Assembly (NCBI GenBank): GCA_034003625.1
Contig: JAVEYG010000003.1
Span: 1 to 64,000, forward strand
Length of the DNA: 64,000 nt
Direction: 5' to 3'
Source of the DNA: GWE2-42-39 sp034003625
GTDB lineage: Bacteria > Bacteroidota > Bacteroidia > Bacteroidales > Prolixibacteraceae
The translations under genes and the position numbers were made by a program. Below are positions 24,463-34,218 of this stretch, one piece after another (position 1 is the stretch's first letter; each line of letters starts with the position of its first letter). The notes below the pieces were generated by a model that saw only the letters and a list, made by a program, of their open reading frames with translations, was not told the origin of the DNA and searched no databases.

Positions 24463-25572
24463 CTATTTTACAAAGAACGGTTGTGTACACACGAAAGAGT
24501 TACCCGCGCCGTGAATTTCAGCCCGGACATACTTGCTTTTTGCAGGCAGGTCTTTCAGCGAAAAAACTTCCCCTTCACCCATCTTTATTCCACCGGAAAT
24601 CCAGACGACCGAATCCTGCCCTGTACTTTCAATCCGGATCGTTCCTTTTTTCCGGTCTACCTGTATTGATTTGATTGCCGGCGGCTGCGGCCCTTTGACA
24701 CCCTGCGGTGCATGTACCAAGTAAAAGGCCCCCTTTTCCATGGCGACGCGCACTTCTTTTTCATTCAATCGGGAAAGGGGAAAAACATTCCAGTTTTTGC
24801 CCAGGTCCCGTTTCGAGTAAAAATCATCATTTGAAAATCCCCAAACCGGACGCGCCGACGCCATGGCCGTCTGGATCGAGTCCCAGGTCCGGAGCAAACG
24901 GGGATACCGCCCATTCGAGTTAAATATCTCAATACCCTTCAGATGTTGATATTGTTTGAGCAAGTTGACATACCACCCGACTGAAAATTTTTCCAGGCCC
25001 GGATGGTTTAATACCGCCAGCCCCTTTTTTGCAGCCGTAGCATCCAATACATTTCCTTCGGAATTGTCAAGGTCGTTAAAATAACTGTTCACGCCATGTT
25101 TTTCGTGCAACAATGCACTTCCCTGAATGGCCACCATCTCTGCTTTTAATGGGTCAACTCCTTTAAATACCGTGTCTTGTAAAGGAATAGAATGGTCTTC
25201 AAAAGGTTTTGGCACAATGTGATAGATTCGCGAAAAACTTAAATCGCTTGTTTTAAATCTGGAAAATTCATTCCAGGGATACGTGACGATATGACGATCG
25301 GTAATCGCCAGAATATGATAACCTGACTTTTTATATTCTTCAACAACCGATTGGGGGTTCATCCAACCATTACTTACCAGCGTATGTGCGTTCAGGTTGG
25401 CCTTGTATTGCTTGTACTTTGTCCAGTCGACATGTTCATACGGATTTTGAATCTGACGGACTGACTGGCTTTGACCATGAAACGATATGGCAGATATCAA
25501 TAATAAAATCAATGCCGTACGAATAAAAATCGTAAGGACGAATGAGTTGCGGTAGTAATTTTTTAATTCCAT
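24463..25572 (-). CDS. PHP-domain-like exported protein with degenerate metal site
   Basis: The 369-residue protein is clearly a paralogue of the PHP lipoprotein at 34219-35352: both have RQIQNPYEHVDW/RQIRNPYATVDW-type starts, WMNPxxVVE, NDL/NDH, GFSNDD and NWNVFPL. It has a hydrophobic export segment (12-33) but no lipobox. Metal-ligand positions seen in the paralogue are replaced: HTHT becomes NAHT (Asn61), SDH becomes TDR (Arg93), GNE becomes GSA, and DDMH becomes DDFY. It is probably not a metal-dependent phosphoesterase and may be a binding or accessory protein. The frame is intact, so it is not a simple pseudogene. It lies between two GH92 genes. Confidence 0.8.
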   Translation of the reverse strand: MELKNYYRNSFVLTIFIRTALILLLISAISFHGQSQSVRQIQNPYEHVDWTKYKQYKANLNAHTLVSNGWMNPQSVVEEYKKSGYHILAITDRHIVTYPWNEFSRFKTSDLSFSRIYHIVPKPFEDHSIPLQDTVFKGVDPLKAEMVAIQGSALLHEKHGVNSYFNDLDNSEGNVLDATAAKKGLAVLNHPGLEKFSVGWYVNLLKQYQHLKGIEIFNSNGRYPRLLRTWDSIQTAMASARPVWGFSNDDFYSKRDLGKNWNVFPLSRLNEKEVRVAMEKGAFYLVHAPQGVKGPQPPAIKSIQVDRKKGTIRIESTGQDSVVWISGGIKMGEGEVFSLKDLPAKSKYVRAEIHGAGNSFVCTQPFFVK

Positions 25573-25619
25573 AATTTCCTTTTAACTTGTTTCAAATCAT
25601 TTTTATATTCTGAAGGAGA

Positions 25620-27875
25620 TTACTCCATTCCCCAGGTTTTATTTGGTTCAATGCCCATTTCAAACACCAGTTCCCCGCCGTCGGCGATCTCTTTATGGGA
25701 AAGCCAGGAGCGGCTTAACGGCTGTCCGTTAAGCGAAGCTGACTGGATGTAAATATTCTCTTTGCTGAGATTTCGGGCTTTCATTGTAAATTTTTTGCCT
25801 TTATAAATTGAATTATCAAGGTGTATGGTGACTTTATCGAACACCGGGGCTGTTATTTGATAAACCGGATCACCGGGGCATAATTGGTAAAGCCCCATTG
25901 CGCTCATGGTATACCAGGCAGCCATGCAACCATAATCACAGTCCATTTCCTTCAAATACCCGTCGGGCGTAGCTTTATAAACCCTGTCGAAAATGGGTTC
26001 AGGGAAGAAATCGTGTGTGCCGTATTTCTGGACGATTGGCTCGGTGAGGATTTTCTGTACCCATTTTTGAGTAAGCCACGGAGCGCCTGCAGTATTAAAC
26101 AGGAAAGGCGCCTGCAAGTCAATCTGGTTCCCCGCCGTATAAAGATCGTTATCAAAAAAATATTCAAGTTCTTTCAGAAAAGCATCTTTACCCCCGAATT
26201 TTTCTATCAGTCCGGGAACATCGTGCAGCACGTTCCAGCGCCAGTGCCATTTACTGCCTTCATAGGTATATTTTTCACGATTTATTGTCGGATCATCGGG
26301 AAAGTCGAGCCAGGTGCCGTCGGCTGCGCGGGCCCGGAAAAACCGGATCGAAGGGGCCCACGTATTTTTCCAGTATTCCGACCGTTTCAGAAAATACCTG
26401 TAATCTTCATCATTACCGATTGATTTGGCGACCTGCGCCACGCACCAGTTGTCCCAGCTATATTCCCCGGTCTGGTCGGGACGCGCCGGAATATACCCGA
26501 TTGAATCGTACCGTTCGGGCATTTGCAGCAATGCTTCCTGCCGGAGATACGGATAAACAGAGGCCACATCGATATCAAAAAGCCCTTTAAAATACGCATC
26601 TGTCATTACCATCAGCATGTGTTCGTGGCGACAGGTAGAAAAGGGTTGAAACCCGTTCTTTCCCCGGGGAGAAAAACCAATACCATGGGCCGGATGGTCA
26701 TGATCGGGAAAAGGAGCGTAATTGTCGGCCTGGCTGTAAAGATCGCGTAACGATTTCACAATATCGCGGTACACATCGGGCATGAACAGGCTATACAAGG
26801 GATATTTTGTGCGGAAAGAATCCCAGAACGCATAGTTGTTGTAGTGTTTATATCCTTCGGCATGGTGAACCTGGCCGTCAATCCCGGGATAAGCGCCATC
26901 TGTATCGCTCAGTACGACCGGCAGGAAACAGGAGTGGTAAAGGGCTGTATAAAAAATAGTTTTGTATTCTTCATTTCCTTCCACTTTTATCCTCGATAAT
27001 TTTTCATTCCATAGTTCAGCCGCTTTTTTTTCCACCTTTTCGAATCCCCATTCCGGGCATTCCGCCCGGAGATTGGCACGGGCAGCTTCTATTCCGGTCA
27101 GTGAAACGCCCACTCTTACCTCTAACGGATGAGCTTTCAGGTCGCCAAAACCACAAACCATTCCGCCGTCGGCCTGATTGTCCAATGCATTGCCTGATCC
27201 CAGTTCACTGCCATTCCAGATGTTTGTATATACAACGGGAACATTGAATTCCATCACAAAATAAATTCCTCCGAATACCGACTGCATTCCTTCAATGGTC
27301 TGTTCTCCTGCCATTTTAAATGAAATAGCTGCCGAACCGCTGCGGTTGCCCTCGTAAAGGAACAAATTAACCGGGCTTCCTTCGGGGAAAGTGTATTTAT
27401 GATATCCCACATGTGGCATGGCGGCAAATTCAGCAAGAATGTTTTCCCTGCTTAGGCGGGTGGAATAATACCCTGCCCTGGCACGCTCCGAATGTTTATC
27501 GAAATCGGCCACAGGGTTTTTAAAAAATGTATCTGTCGGGGCAGTTACAAACGGCATGACCGAGAGCAGGCCGGAACGGTCGCAAATGCTGACACCCCCG
27601 GAACTGGGATGGTGAAAATGGCTGAACCCGCGCAACTGGCTGTCGGAATAATCGTAGCCCGAATGCGCCAGATTGCCGTCAGCCGTCAAACTGCCGGGAT
27701 ACGTGTCCGCGCATAATTCCACCAGCCCGAAAGGCGCCACTGCTGCCGGGAGCCAATGCCCGTGATCGCCCTGGGTACAGATGAAAGGATCGACATAATC
27801 GACAGCTTGTTTCTCCTGGCATGACGACACAGCAAAAAGTAGGATCAGTAATAGAAAATAGGTTTTCCCTTCCAT
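25620..27875 (-). CDS. GH92-family glycosidase lipoprotein, 'GDHG' subtype
   Basis: The 751-residue lipoprotein starts at ATG 27875 (MEGKTYFLL, lipobox AVSSC). The longer frame to 27932 adds 19 residues ahead of the signal and is rejected. The N-terminal motif is YVDPFICTQGDHGHWLPAAVAPFG. The barrel has TYEGSKWHWRW (acid Glu region) and MDCDYGCMAAWYTMSAMGLYQLCPGDPVYQ. The +1-site NEPGHH of the first GH92 is replaced by NQIDLQAPFLFN. It shares more with the GH92 at 45967 than with its neighbour at 21975, so a different linkage or substituted mannose is expected. It lies between the FISUMP gene and the degenerate PHP gene. Confidence 0.9.
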   Translation of the reverse strand: MEGKTYFLLLILLFAVSSCQEKQAVDYVDPFICTQGDHGHWLPAAVAPFGLVELCADTYPGSLTADGNLAHSGYDYSDSQLRGFSHFHHPSSGGVSICDRSGLLSVMPFVTAPTDTFFKNPVADFDKHSERARAGYYSTRLSRENILAEFAAMPHVGYHKYTFPEGSPVNLFLYEGNRSGSAAISFKMAGEQTIEGMQSVFGGIYFVMEFNVPVVYTNIWNGSELGSGNALDNQADGGMVCGFGDLKAHPLEVRVGVSLTGIEAARANLRAECPEWGFEKVEKKAAELWNEKLSRIKVEGNEEYKTIFYTALYHSCFLPVVLSDTDGAYPGIDGQVHHAEGYKHYNNYAFWDSFRTKYPLYSLFMPDVYRDIVKSLRDLYSQADNYAPFPDHDHPAHGIGFSPRGKNGFQPFSTCRHEHMLMVMTDAYFKGLFDIDVASVYPYLRQEALLQMPERYDSIGYIPARPDQTGEYSWDNWCVAQVAKSIGNDEDYRYFLKRSEYWKNTWAPSIRFFRARAADGTWLDFPDDPTINREKYTYEGSKWHWRWNVLHDVPGLIEKFGGKDAFLKELEYFFDNDLYTAGNQIDLQAPFLFNTAGAPWLTQKWVQKILTEPIVQKYGTHDFFPEPIFDRVYKATPDGYLKEMDCDYGCMAAWYTMSAMGLYQLCPGDPVYQITAPVFDKVTIHLDNSIYKGKKFTMKARNLSKENIYIQSASLNGQPLSRSWLSHKEIADGGELVFEMGIEPNKTWGME

Positions 27876-27894
27876 GTATTTATTTTTTAAATTA

Positions 27895-28617
27895 TCATTT
27901 GGAGTCCTGTAAACATCGAATGCAGAAGCCATTCTGCTTGCTAAAGTTGTTTCTTCCGAGATAGCTGTAATAGCTGTGGATGAACCTGTACCAGCCCTTT
28001 GAGCCGGAGGACTCCGTGGAGCTCCACCAGTACGCGTATGTCCCTACATAATTGAATTTTCCGAGGAAATTACGATAACCTCCCGGGAGAGCGGTGAACC
28101 CGCTGCTGTTGTTACTCGCCTGGTCGTGCCCCACATTGCCGGTTATATCGTGCGCTTTCCATCCCGACGAGGCTGCCATTGCTTTGGCAATATCTCTTCT
28201 TTCACCCTCAAATGCATACCCATTGTTCCCCAGATACAAAGCCAGTATCTTCCAATCTTCGTCGGTAGGAACATGCCACCCTTCAGGGCATATATTTCTA
28301 TTTTGATTACTTGTCGCATCGGTTGCATACCAGTTGTATAATGCGCCATACTTAATATAAGCAGCCGAATCGTTGTTGTACCAGCAATACGAAGGCGTGG
28401 TCAATTCGGCCCAGGTTGAATCGCCGGTTACATTGGCGATGGCTGTACCATCCGAATATTTGGTGGTTTTCAGGTTTTCTGCCATCCACACCTGACCCCC
28501 AAACTTTACTGTTTTGTATTCATTGCCATCCACATCTTTCACTGGCTGGGCCTGTACCCCGGATAATGTTATCCAGATCAGGAAAACAAATAATGATCGT
28601 ACAACTTCCTTTTGCAT
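27895..28617 (-). CDS. FISUMP-domain protein
   Basis: The 240-residue exported protein (signal peptide to about VQAQ) is one FISUMP (Fibrobacter succinogenes major paralogous) domain, TIGR02145-like: VKDVDGNEYKTVKFGGQVWMAENLKTTKYSDG, YGALYNWYA, CPEGWHVPTDEDWKIL, FTALPGGYRNF and WWSSTESS followed by a C-terminal GFCIRCLQDSK. These domains are thought to be surface or extracellular, often linked to polymer binding. Their biochemistry is not settled. It is 20 nt upstream of the GH92 start and 35 nt downstream of the GH28-like gene, so it is part of the operon. A surface glycan-binding role is inference. Confidence 0.88.
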   Translation of the reverse strand: MQKEVVRSLFVFLIWITLSGVQAQPVKDVDGNEYKTVKFGGQVWMAENLKTTKYSDGTAIANVTGDSTWAELTTPSYCWYNNDSAAYIKYGALYNWYATDATSNQNRNICPEGWHVPTDEDWKILALYLGNNGYAFEGERRDIAKAMAASSGWKAHDITGNVGHDQASNNSSGFTALPGGYRNFLGKFNYVGTYAYWWSSTESSGSKGWYRFIHSYYSYLGRNNFSKQNGFCIRCLQDSK

Positions 28618-28652
28618 CCTTTCCTGTTTTTATTGTTTCGTTTTCTATGCAC

Positions 28653-30179
28653 TTAAAAATTATATATTTCCCGGACTGCGCCAGGTGTAGATCCGTCGCC
28701 CAAATCAACCACTTTCTTTACCTGTGAAAAATCATTCCCTGTCAGTTTAATATTGGACGATTTTTCACCTTCTATCCGTACAAATTTTGACGTTGGCCCG
28801 GTTGAATGATATCCGGATAAGGTAACATTGGTTGACTGGATTACCCGCAGAAGCGATTGATCGCCTGTTGGGTTGTCGGCAGAGAAATTACTGATGCGGA
28901 TGCCGTGGCAATCATCTAACACGATTGCAGGGCGTGCATCCGGATTCCGCAGGTTAAAACGGAAATTTTCAAACTGCAGGTTTTTCACATGCCGGATATA
29001 AAATCCGTAAGCCGGCAAACTATACCCGAACATCCGGTTGTCGGGACCCACGCTGTTACGCTCGGGAACCGGGGCCCACGCTTCTTCTTCGATAGCAGTC
29101 CCCCTGCAATTAAAAATGACGTCTTTAATGATAAAATTCTCAATAAATCCGCCGGGAACACCGGTTATTGAACTGGTCATCAGGCTTTCATCTGCAGCTA
29201 TAATATTACTAATGACCACATTCTTAAAGATGCCGACTCCTTTCCTGCTTCCTAACTTGATAAACAGCGGGGTTTGGATGCCGGTCATGGTAATATTGGA
29301 AATTGTTACATGGTCCATGATCCCTCCGTCGACAATTTCCAGTGCAATGCCGGAAATCACAGTCGTATCGTTCGAAATACCAGGAATCATTTCCGACCAG
29401 TTTCGGGTAGAAACCTGCGACGGCCTGCGAATGACACAATTGCTGATGGCTATATTCCGGAATCCGGCATCGCTCGCCGTGCCAAACTTGATCGCATTGC
29501 AAATGGAACCAAGCACGCAGTTGGTAATAGCAATATTTTCAACCATATAGCCAACTCTTTCACTTTTCAGGCAAATAGCGTCATCGTCGCAATCGACCAC
29601 GCAATCGGAAAGGACAATATTCTTCCCTTCAATATCAATTCCGTCATTATTTACATTTGAAAAAGAGTATATGCGGATACCCTGAATTTTTACGCCATCA
29701 CATTCCCGTATCCGGAACACCCAGGTAGGGGAATTGATCAGGGTTATATCGGTGACGGTGATATTCTTACAGTTCAGTAAAAAGATGTTGTGGTGCCTTG
29801 GCCCCGATTTGGGAAAAAACTCTTTAAATCCCTGCCCGTTAATGGTTCCCAATCCGGTAATGGCGGCATTTTGAATATTATTGGCAAATACAACACCTCC
29901 CTTAAACGCATTTGGGTCTTTACTTCCGAGTAATGTGGCACCTTTCTGAATATGCAGGTTTACCCCGTCTTTCAGAAAAACAGTGGTAGTCAGGTAGGTT
30001 CCTGCCGGAAGCGTAACGGTTCCGCCCCCTGTGGCATTACATTGATCAACTGCATCCTGGATTGCTTTTGTTGTCAGGGTTTTTCCATCTGCAACAGCCC
30101 CAAAATCAAGGACATTAAAATCATTAGCCCGGACGATAAGAGCGGTCAGGCAAAATACAATAATAAGGTAATTCTTCAT
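28653..30179 (-). CDS. GH28-like parallel beta-helix glycosidase
   Basis: The 508-residue secreted protein (signal peptide to about RAN) begins with the pectate-lyase-superfamily segment FNVLDFGAVADGKTLTTKAIQDAVDQC and contains a right-handed beta-helix. Two GH28 acidic motifs are visible, NNDGIDI (for NTD) and DCDDDAICLKS (for DD). The third, GHG, appears as LGSICNAIKFGT without its His. Activity on galacturonides is therefore uncertain. Relatives annotated as GH28 in Bacteroidota share such changes and may act on other uronides or glycosides. It lies between the GH172 and FISUMP genes. Confidence 0.8.
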   Translation of the reverse strand: MKNYLIIVFCLTALIVRANDFNVLDFGAVADGKTLTTKAIQDAVDQCNATGGGTVTLPAGTYLTTTVFLKDGVNLHIQKGATLLGSKDPNAFKGGVVFANNIQNAAITGLGTINGQGFKEFFPKSGPRHHNIFLLNCKNITVTDITLINSPTWVFRIRECDGVKIQGIRIYSFSNVNNDGIDIEGKNIVLSDCVVDCDDDAICLKSERVGYMVENIAITNCVLGSICNAIKFGTASDAGFRNIAISNCVIRRPSQVSTRNWSEMIPGISNDTTVISGIALEIVDGGIMDHVTISNITMTGIQTPLFIKLGSRKGVGIFKNVVISNIIAADESLMTSSITGVPGGFIENFIIKDVIFNCRGTAIEEEAWAPVPERNSVGPDNRMFGYSLPAYGFYIRHVKNLQFENFRFNLRNPDARPAIVLDDCHGIRISNFSADNPTGDQSLLRVIQSTNVTLSGYHSTGPTSKFVRIEGEKSSNIKLTGNDFSQVKKVVDLGDGSTPGAVREIYNF

Positions 30180-30206
30180 GTCTGAATTTCTAATTTGAAT
30201 TAATGA

Positions 30207-31379
30207 TTACATCGGAGCTTTAATTTCCTCGTCTTTACTCCGAACATACAAGTCTTTACTTCTTTGTTCTTTTGCCGGTATCGGCTTTCGTTCTTTTATC
30301 AGGGGATACTGGTACCAGTAGGCCACCGAACTGACATCGTCGGATCGGAGATAGTACACTTTATCAGTGCTTCGCCTCGGATGGTCGAACCGCATAAAGA
30401 TGAGCGAATCGCCGTATTTTTTCCGGGCATCGTCAAGAAAAGCAGTCCCCATTTGCTGGACATTGATCTTTATTTCATCCTGAAAATAGATCGGGTCGTT
30501 AACATGAAAACGGTACATCGAACAAAAACCGGGCTCCACCAATGGAGCTCCACGGTATGGTACACTGTGAGTGCTCAAGCCCCATGCGGCGCCAAAATAA
30601 TCTTCAATGCCCGTTCCGCAAATAGTCGGATATTTTGTGTCACCGTCAATATAAAACTTCATTTCACCTTCGCCCCACCAACCCGATATCAGGGGCCTGA
30701 CGCCAATTACACATCCCAGAAATACGCCTTTGGCACCCTTTGTCTCCATGATTGTATAATCGCGCCCGTACCGGGTAGGATTTTCACGGTTAAAGGAGGC
30801 ATGAAACCGTCCGTCATCCTTTTTTACTTTGTCTCCGAGCGTAAAGTCAACCTGATAAAAAAACCAGTCAAAATCCGTATCCGATTCATTGGTTACCGTA
30901 ATCCGGGCATGTTCTTTAAACGGCATGGGAATGTCGCAGTTGCATCCCCAGGAAGGCTGGATGGAAATCAGTTGCGATGTCATCAGCGCATCGGCGCCAT
31001 GCGACATTCCGAAAAAATCGCCCAATGGTATTTCTACACTTGGAACATCGCTATGCTCCCAGTACATCCGGAGGATGATATTCCGGAGGTCGCCCGGGGC
31101 CCGCCGGCTGACTGTACACCAGATATGACGAACCATTCCCGGACCGTCGGTATCAAGTAGCGTTTCGGTGGCGCCTTGCCTGAAGTCCTTGATTGCAGGA
31201 TTTCCTTTCAGGCCGTCTTTTGTCATTCCTCCTTTTCCTTTTTCTGCCAGACGATTTTCTGCACTGGCAGCCCGGCTGTCCAGATTTTTTAATTTATAAA
31301 GTTGAAGCGGTTGCTGCGCCAACCCCTGAAAGGAGAAACAGGCAAATGACACGATCAAGAAAATTAGTATCTGTTTCAT
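30207..31379 (-). CDS. GH172 (DUF2961) family glycoside hydrolase
   Basis: The 390-residue protein has a signal peptide (to about GLAQQ) and the DUF2961 core: LLDTDGPGMVRHIWCTV, LRMYWEHSDVPSVEIPLGDFFGMSHG, MPFKEHARITVTNESD, GWWGEGEMKFYIDGDTKYPTICGTGIEDYFGAAWG and YRFHVNDPIYFQDEIKINVQQMG. Known GH172 enzymes act on furanosides, including difructose anhydride and alpha-D-arabinofuranosides of actinobacterial cell walls. The linkage attacked here is not determined. It follows the GH2 gene by 43 nt and precedes the GH28-like gene. Confidence 0.9.
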   Translation of the reverse strand: MKQILIFLIVSFACFSFQGLAQQPLQLYKLKNLDSRAASAENRLAEKGKGGMTKDGLKGNPAIKDFRQGATETLLDTDGPGMVRHIWCTVSRRAPGDLRNIILRMYWEHSDVPSVEIPLGDFFGMSHGADALMTSQLISIQPSWGCNCDIPMPFKEHARITVTNESDTDFDWFFYQVDFTLGDKVKKDDGRFHASFNRENPTRYGRDYTIMETKGAKGVFLGCVIGVRPLISGWWGEGEMKFYIDGDTKYPTICGTGIEDYFGAAWGLSTHSVPYRGAPLVEPGFCSMYRFHVNDPIYFQDEIKINVQQMGTAFLDDARKKYGDSLIFMRFDHPRRSTDKVYYLRSDDVSSVAYWYQYPLIKERKPIPAKEQRSKDLYVRSKDEEIKAPM

Positions 31380-31422
31380 AATCCCTGGTTTGATGCGTTT
31401 TTAATTAGCTGATTTTCTTTTG

Positions 31423-34194
31423 TCATTCTTCCTTTTCGTTTCGAAAATCAAAAGTCAGTTTCATGCTTAATTTCCGTTCATGTATTTTAACCGGGCTGAA
31501 ATAATACGGGAATGACTGCGGCCCTGATGCAGGCGCATCGGTAAACTTAGTGCCAATGCCGCTGATCCCGTGCAAAAACGACAGGTCGCCTTTCGGGTAC
31601 ACAATCGTTGTATTTCGCGGGTGTTTGGGAACCGGTGGCGTCAACATCCGGAGAAAAATGTCATCGCTGTGAATATACACCATGAAATCAGGCATTTCTT
31701 TGCCTAAAACCTTCACCCAGTACATTCCGGAGTGGTAACCTTTAAATTCGGGATAAACAAATCCTGACTCGCCGGTGACCGTGTTGTTGTATGCTTTCTC
31801 CCAAACACCAAATTCAGTCCCTTTCATCCGGTTTTTATATACCCGGTAAGGTCCGTTTCCAAGCCACTTCATCCCGGCAATAGTTTCCTCCGGAAAATCG
31901 AATGTGATCCCGGCAAACAAACACTGGTCAGCCGGTTCGTAGGCCACTTCCAGATCGAGCAACCCGTTGCCGCTGATTGTCCATTTGTTCCAATCTCCGT
32001 TGCTGTATTGAGTTTCAATTAACAGTTTGTCCCCCTCAAATTGGGTGGAAACCTGTTTTACTGTCTTTTCGCCACTCACAAATACCGGCCCGTTTGAAAG
32101 CGGAATTTGTTTTCCGCTACTCATAACCTGTTGGATGGTACCATCGGTTTTGCTGAAAGAAAAAACAAGGTTCGCAGCCTTCACTGTAATGGTTTGACCT
32201 GTTTCCTCAATAACCGGTTTTGCTGACGAAGATTCTGTCAGCAATTCTTCGGTTTTGATTTCCGGGTGTTTCAGTGGCCAGGTCCAGGTATTCACATGCC
32301 GGCCATGCGGATCGGTCATTTTGATGCGCAAGACATCCATCGATTGCCAGCCGGGAGATAACGCAACTTTTAAAAACCCTTTTTCTCCGGGAGCCAGGTC
32401 AACCTTCAGGCTTTCGGTGCCGGTAATAGTTTCACCTTTGTCCTCATCCGGTCCCGGAAATTTTGCCCATTCCGCAACGAACGAGCACTGGCTGAAGTCC
32501 GTATAAAAATACCGGTTTTCGATGCGAAAACTCCCGTCAAAACCGGGCGTGATGTATCGCTTTTCAAAATAAACCGGCGACCATATTTCGCGGATGGTAT
32601 AGAAACTGCCTTCTTTTTCGTGGTAAGGCCCGACGATTCCGTCGGGGGCATAATTTCCGTGCGGATCGAGCTCCCCGTTGCGGTCGGTCCGTTCAATTGA
32701 CTCATCGGCAAAAACCCACAGGAATCCCCCGGCACAAAGCGGATCATCCCACATTTTCTGCCAGTAGTCGTCCAGCCCGGCTCCCAGCCCGCCATCGTGC
32801 AACCCATGTAGAAACTCAGTCGGCAAAAATATCTTACGCCGGCTGAACCCGTCGTGCGACAAATAATTATAATCGATATAATGTAGCGTATTGATCAGGT
32901 CGTAATCCTGCCAGGGGTGCAGTACTTTCCGTTTTTGGATATCCAATTCAGCAAAATCATCGTCCAGGTTCCGGTTTTCGCCTCCTTCGTTGCCATTGTT
33001 CCACAGTATAACCGACGGGTGGTTCACATCGCGGGCAAGCATATCTTCAAGCAATTTACGGGCAAGGGGACTTTCGGGTGAAGGTTCCTGCCAAGCCGTA
33101 AATTCGTCGATAACAAACAATCCCAACGAGTCGCAAACATCCAGAAAATGTTCTTCGGGGGCATAATGCGACATGCGGACTGCATTGATATTCATGTCTT
33201 TCATCAAGTTGACATCCTCAATGCTGAATGTTTTACAGGAAGTGCGCCCGCACTTTGGACGGAACGTATGACGGCATACTCCCTTCATTTTTATGCGGGT
33301 ACCATTCACATAAATACCATCGCTTTCACGAACCTCAACCGTACGGAAACCGATTCGTTTGCTCATTTGATGAATAAGCCGGTTGTTTTTGTCGAGCAGG
33401 GTAAAAACCGTATTGTACAAATTCGGGAACTCGGGCGACCAGGTTTTGGGCGCTGTCATTTTTTCTGAAAAATGCGTAACCGGGCTGGCTGCTCTGGTCT
33501 CGAAACGGGCTTCTGTTTTTCCGTTTAAATCCTGTATTTCGACCACCACTTTCGCGGCATTTTTCCATCCTGACAGATGGACTTCTGCGTTGAAATCTCC
33601 GTTGGCCTGTGCATCAACCGCTACCCGCTGAATGTTTTCGAGAGGTTTGCATTCGAGATAAACCGGGCGGAAGATCCCGCCGAAAACCCAGTAATCGGCA
33701 TGGCGTTCGGCCTGATTGATCCCCGGATGACCGGAATGTTTTTTGACCAATACTTCCAGCTCGTTTTCCTGTCCCCAACGGACCAGTTTGTTGATGTTGT
33801 ACCTGAACCGATAAAACGACCCCTGATGGATTGGCCCGGCTGGTTTGCCGTTAATTTTCACCTCGGCGTCGGTCATCACCCCGTCGAAAACAAGATCAAC
33901 CTGTTTTCCTTTCCATGCCGGGGAAACGATGAAACGATATTTGTAGGTGCCGGTCTCGTTCAGGCGACCTTCCAGTTCATCGCGCCCGAAATTGTAGGCG
34001 CCGAATCCCTGCTGCTCCCAGCACGACGGGACTTCTATGGTTGTCCATTTGCCGCTGTTTTGCCCGGCAGAACAATAAAAATCCCAAGCGATGGGATGGT
34101 CGGCCCCCGTCCCTGATAGATACCGGATTTCGGTTTGCTGAGCAAATAATAATCCGGGCAGAAAGAGAATTAGTATGAGTTGGTTTAGTTTCAT
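31423..34194 (-). CDS. GH2-family glycoside hydrolase (beta-galactosidase-like)
   Basis: The 923-residue enzyme has a signal peptide (to about LLFAQ). ATG 34194 is chosen over TTG 34200. An N-terminal sugar-binding sandwich (SCWEQQGFGAYNFGRDELEG, VFDGVMTDAEVKINGKPAG, DYWVFGGIFRPVYLE) is followed by the TIM barrel. There KGVCRHTFRP, MNINAVRMSHYAPEEHFLDVCDSLGLFVIDE and HPSVILWNNGNEGG hold the expected acid Glu, and FLPTEFLHG holds the likely nucleophile region. The C-terminal bgal-small-like sandwich is at about 640-920. The natural beta-linked sugar (galactose, glucuronate or mannose) cannot be fixed by eye. Confidence 0.88.
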   Translation of the reverse strand: MKLNQLILILFLPGLLFAQQTEIRYLSGTGADHPIAWDFYCSAGQNSGKWTTIEVPSCWEQQGFGAYNFGRDELEGRLNETGTYKYRFIVSPAWKGKQVDLVFDGVMTDAEVKINGKPAGPIHQGSFYRFRYNINKLVRWGQENELEVLVKKHSGHPGINQAERHADYWVFGGIFRPVYLECKPLENIQRVAVDAQANGDFNAEVHLSGWKNAAKVVVEIQDLNGKTEARFETRAASPVTHFSEKMTAPKTWSPEFPNLYNTVFTLLDKNNRLIHQMSKRIGFRTVEVRESDGIYVNGTRIKMKGVCRHTFRPKCGRTSCKTFSIEDVNLMKDMNINAVRMSHYAPEEHFLDVCDSLGLFVIDEFTAWQEPSPESPLARKLLEDMLARDVNHPSVILWNNGNEGGENRNLDDDFAELDIQKRKVLHPWQDYDLINTLHYIDYNYLSHDGFSRRKIFLPTEFLHGLHDGGLGAGLDDYWQKMWDDPLCAGGFLWVFADESIERTDRNGELDPHGNYAPDGIVGPYHEKEGSFYTIREIWSPVYFEKRYITPGFDGSFRIENRYFYTDFSQCSFVAEWAKFPGPDEDKGETITGTESLKVDLAPGEKGFLKVALSPGWQSMDVLRIKMTDPHGRHVNTWTWPLKHPEIKTEELLTESSSAKPVIEETGQTITVKAANLVFSFSKTDGTIQQVMSSGKQIPLSNGPVFVSGEKTVKQVSTQFEGDKLLIETQYSNGDWNKWTISGNGLLDLEVAYEPADQCLFAGITFDFPEETIAGMKWLGNGPYRVYKNRMKGTEFGVWEKAYNNTVTGESGFVYPEFKGYHSGMYWVKVLGKEMPDFMVYIHSDDIFLRMLTPPVPKHPRNTTIVYPKGDLSFLHGISGIGTKFTDAPASGPQSFPYYFSPVKIHERKLSMKLTFDFRNEKEE

Positions 34195-34218
34195 TCGCAA
34201 TTTCTTTATTCCGTTGAA

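Noticed and set aside
30264..31160. 298-codon plus-strand frame opposite the GH172 gene
   Set aside because: It is the longest antisense frame here but has no recognisable domain, and the GH172 frame is fully conserved.
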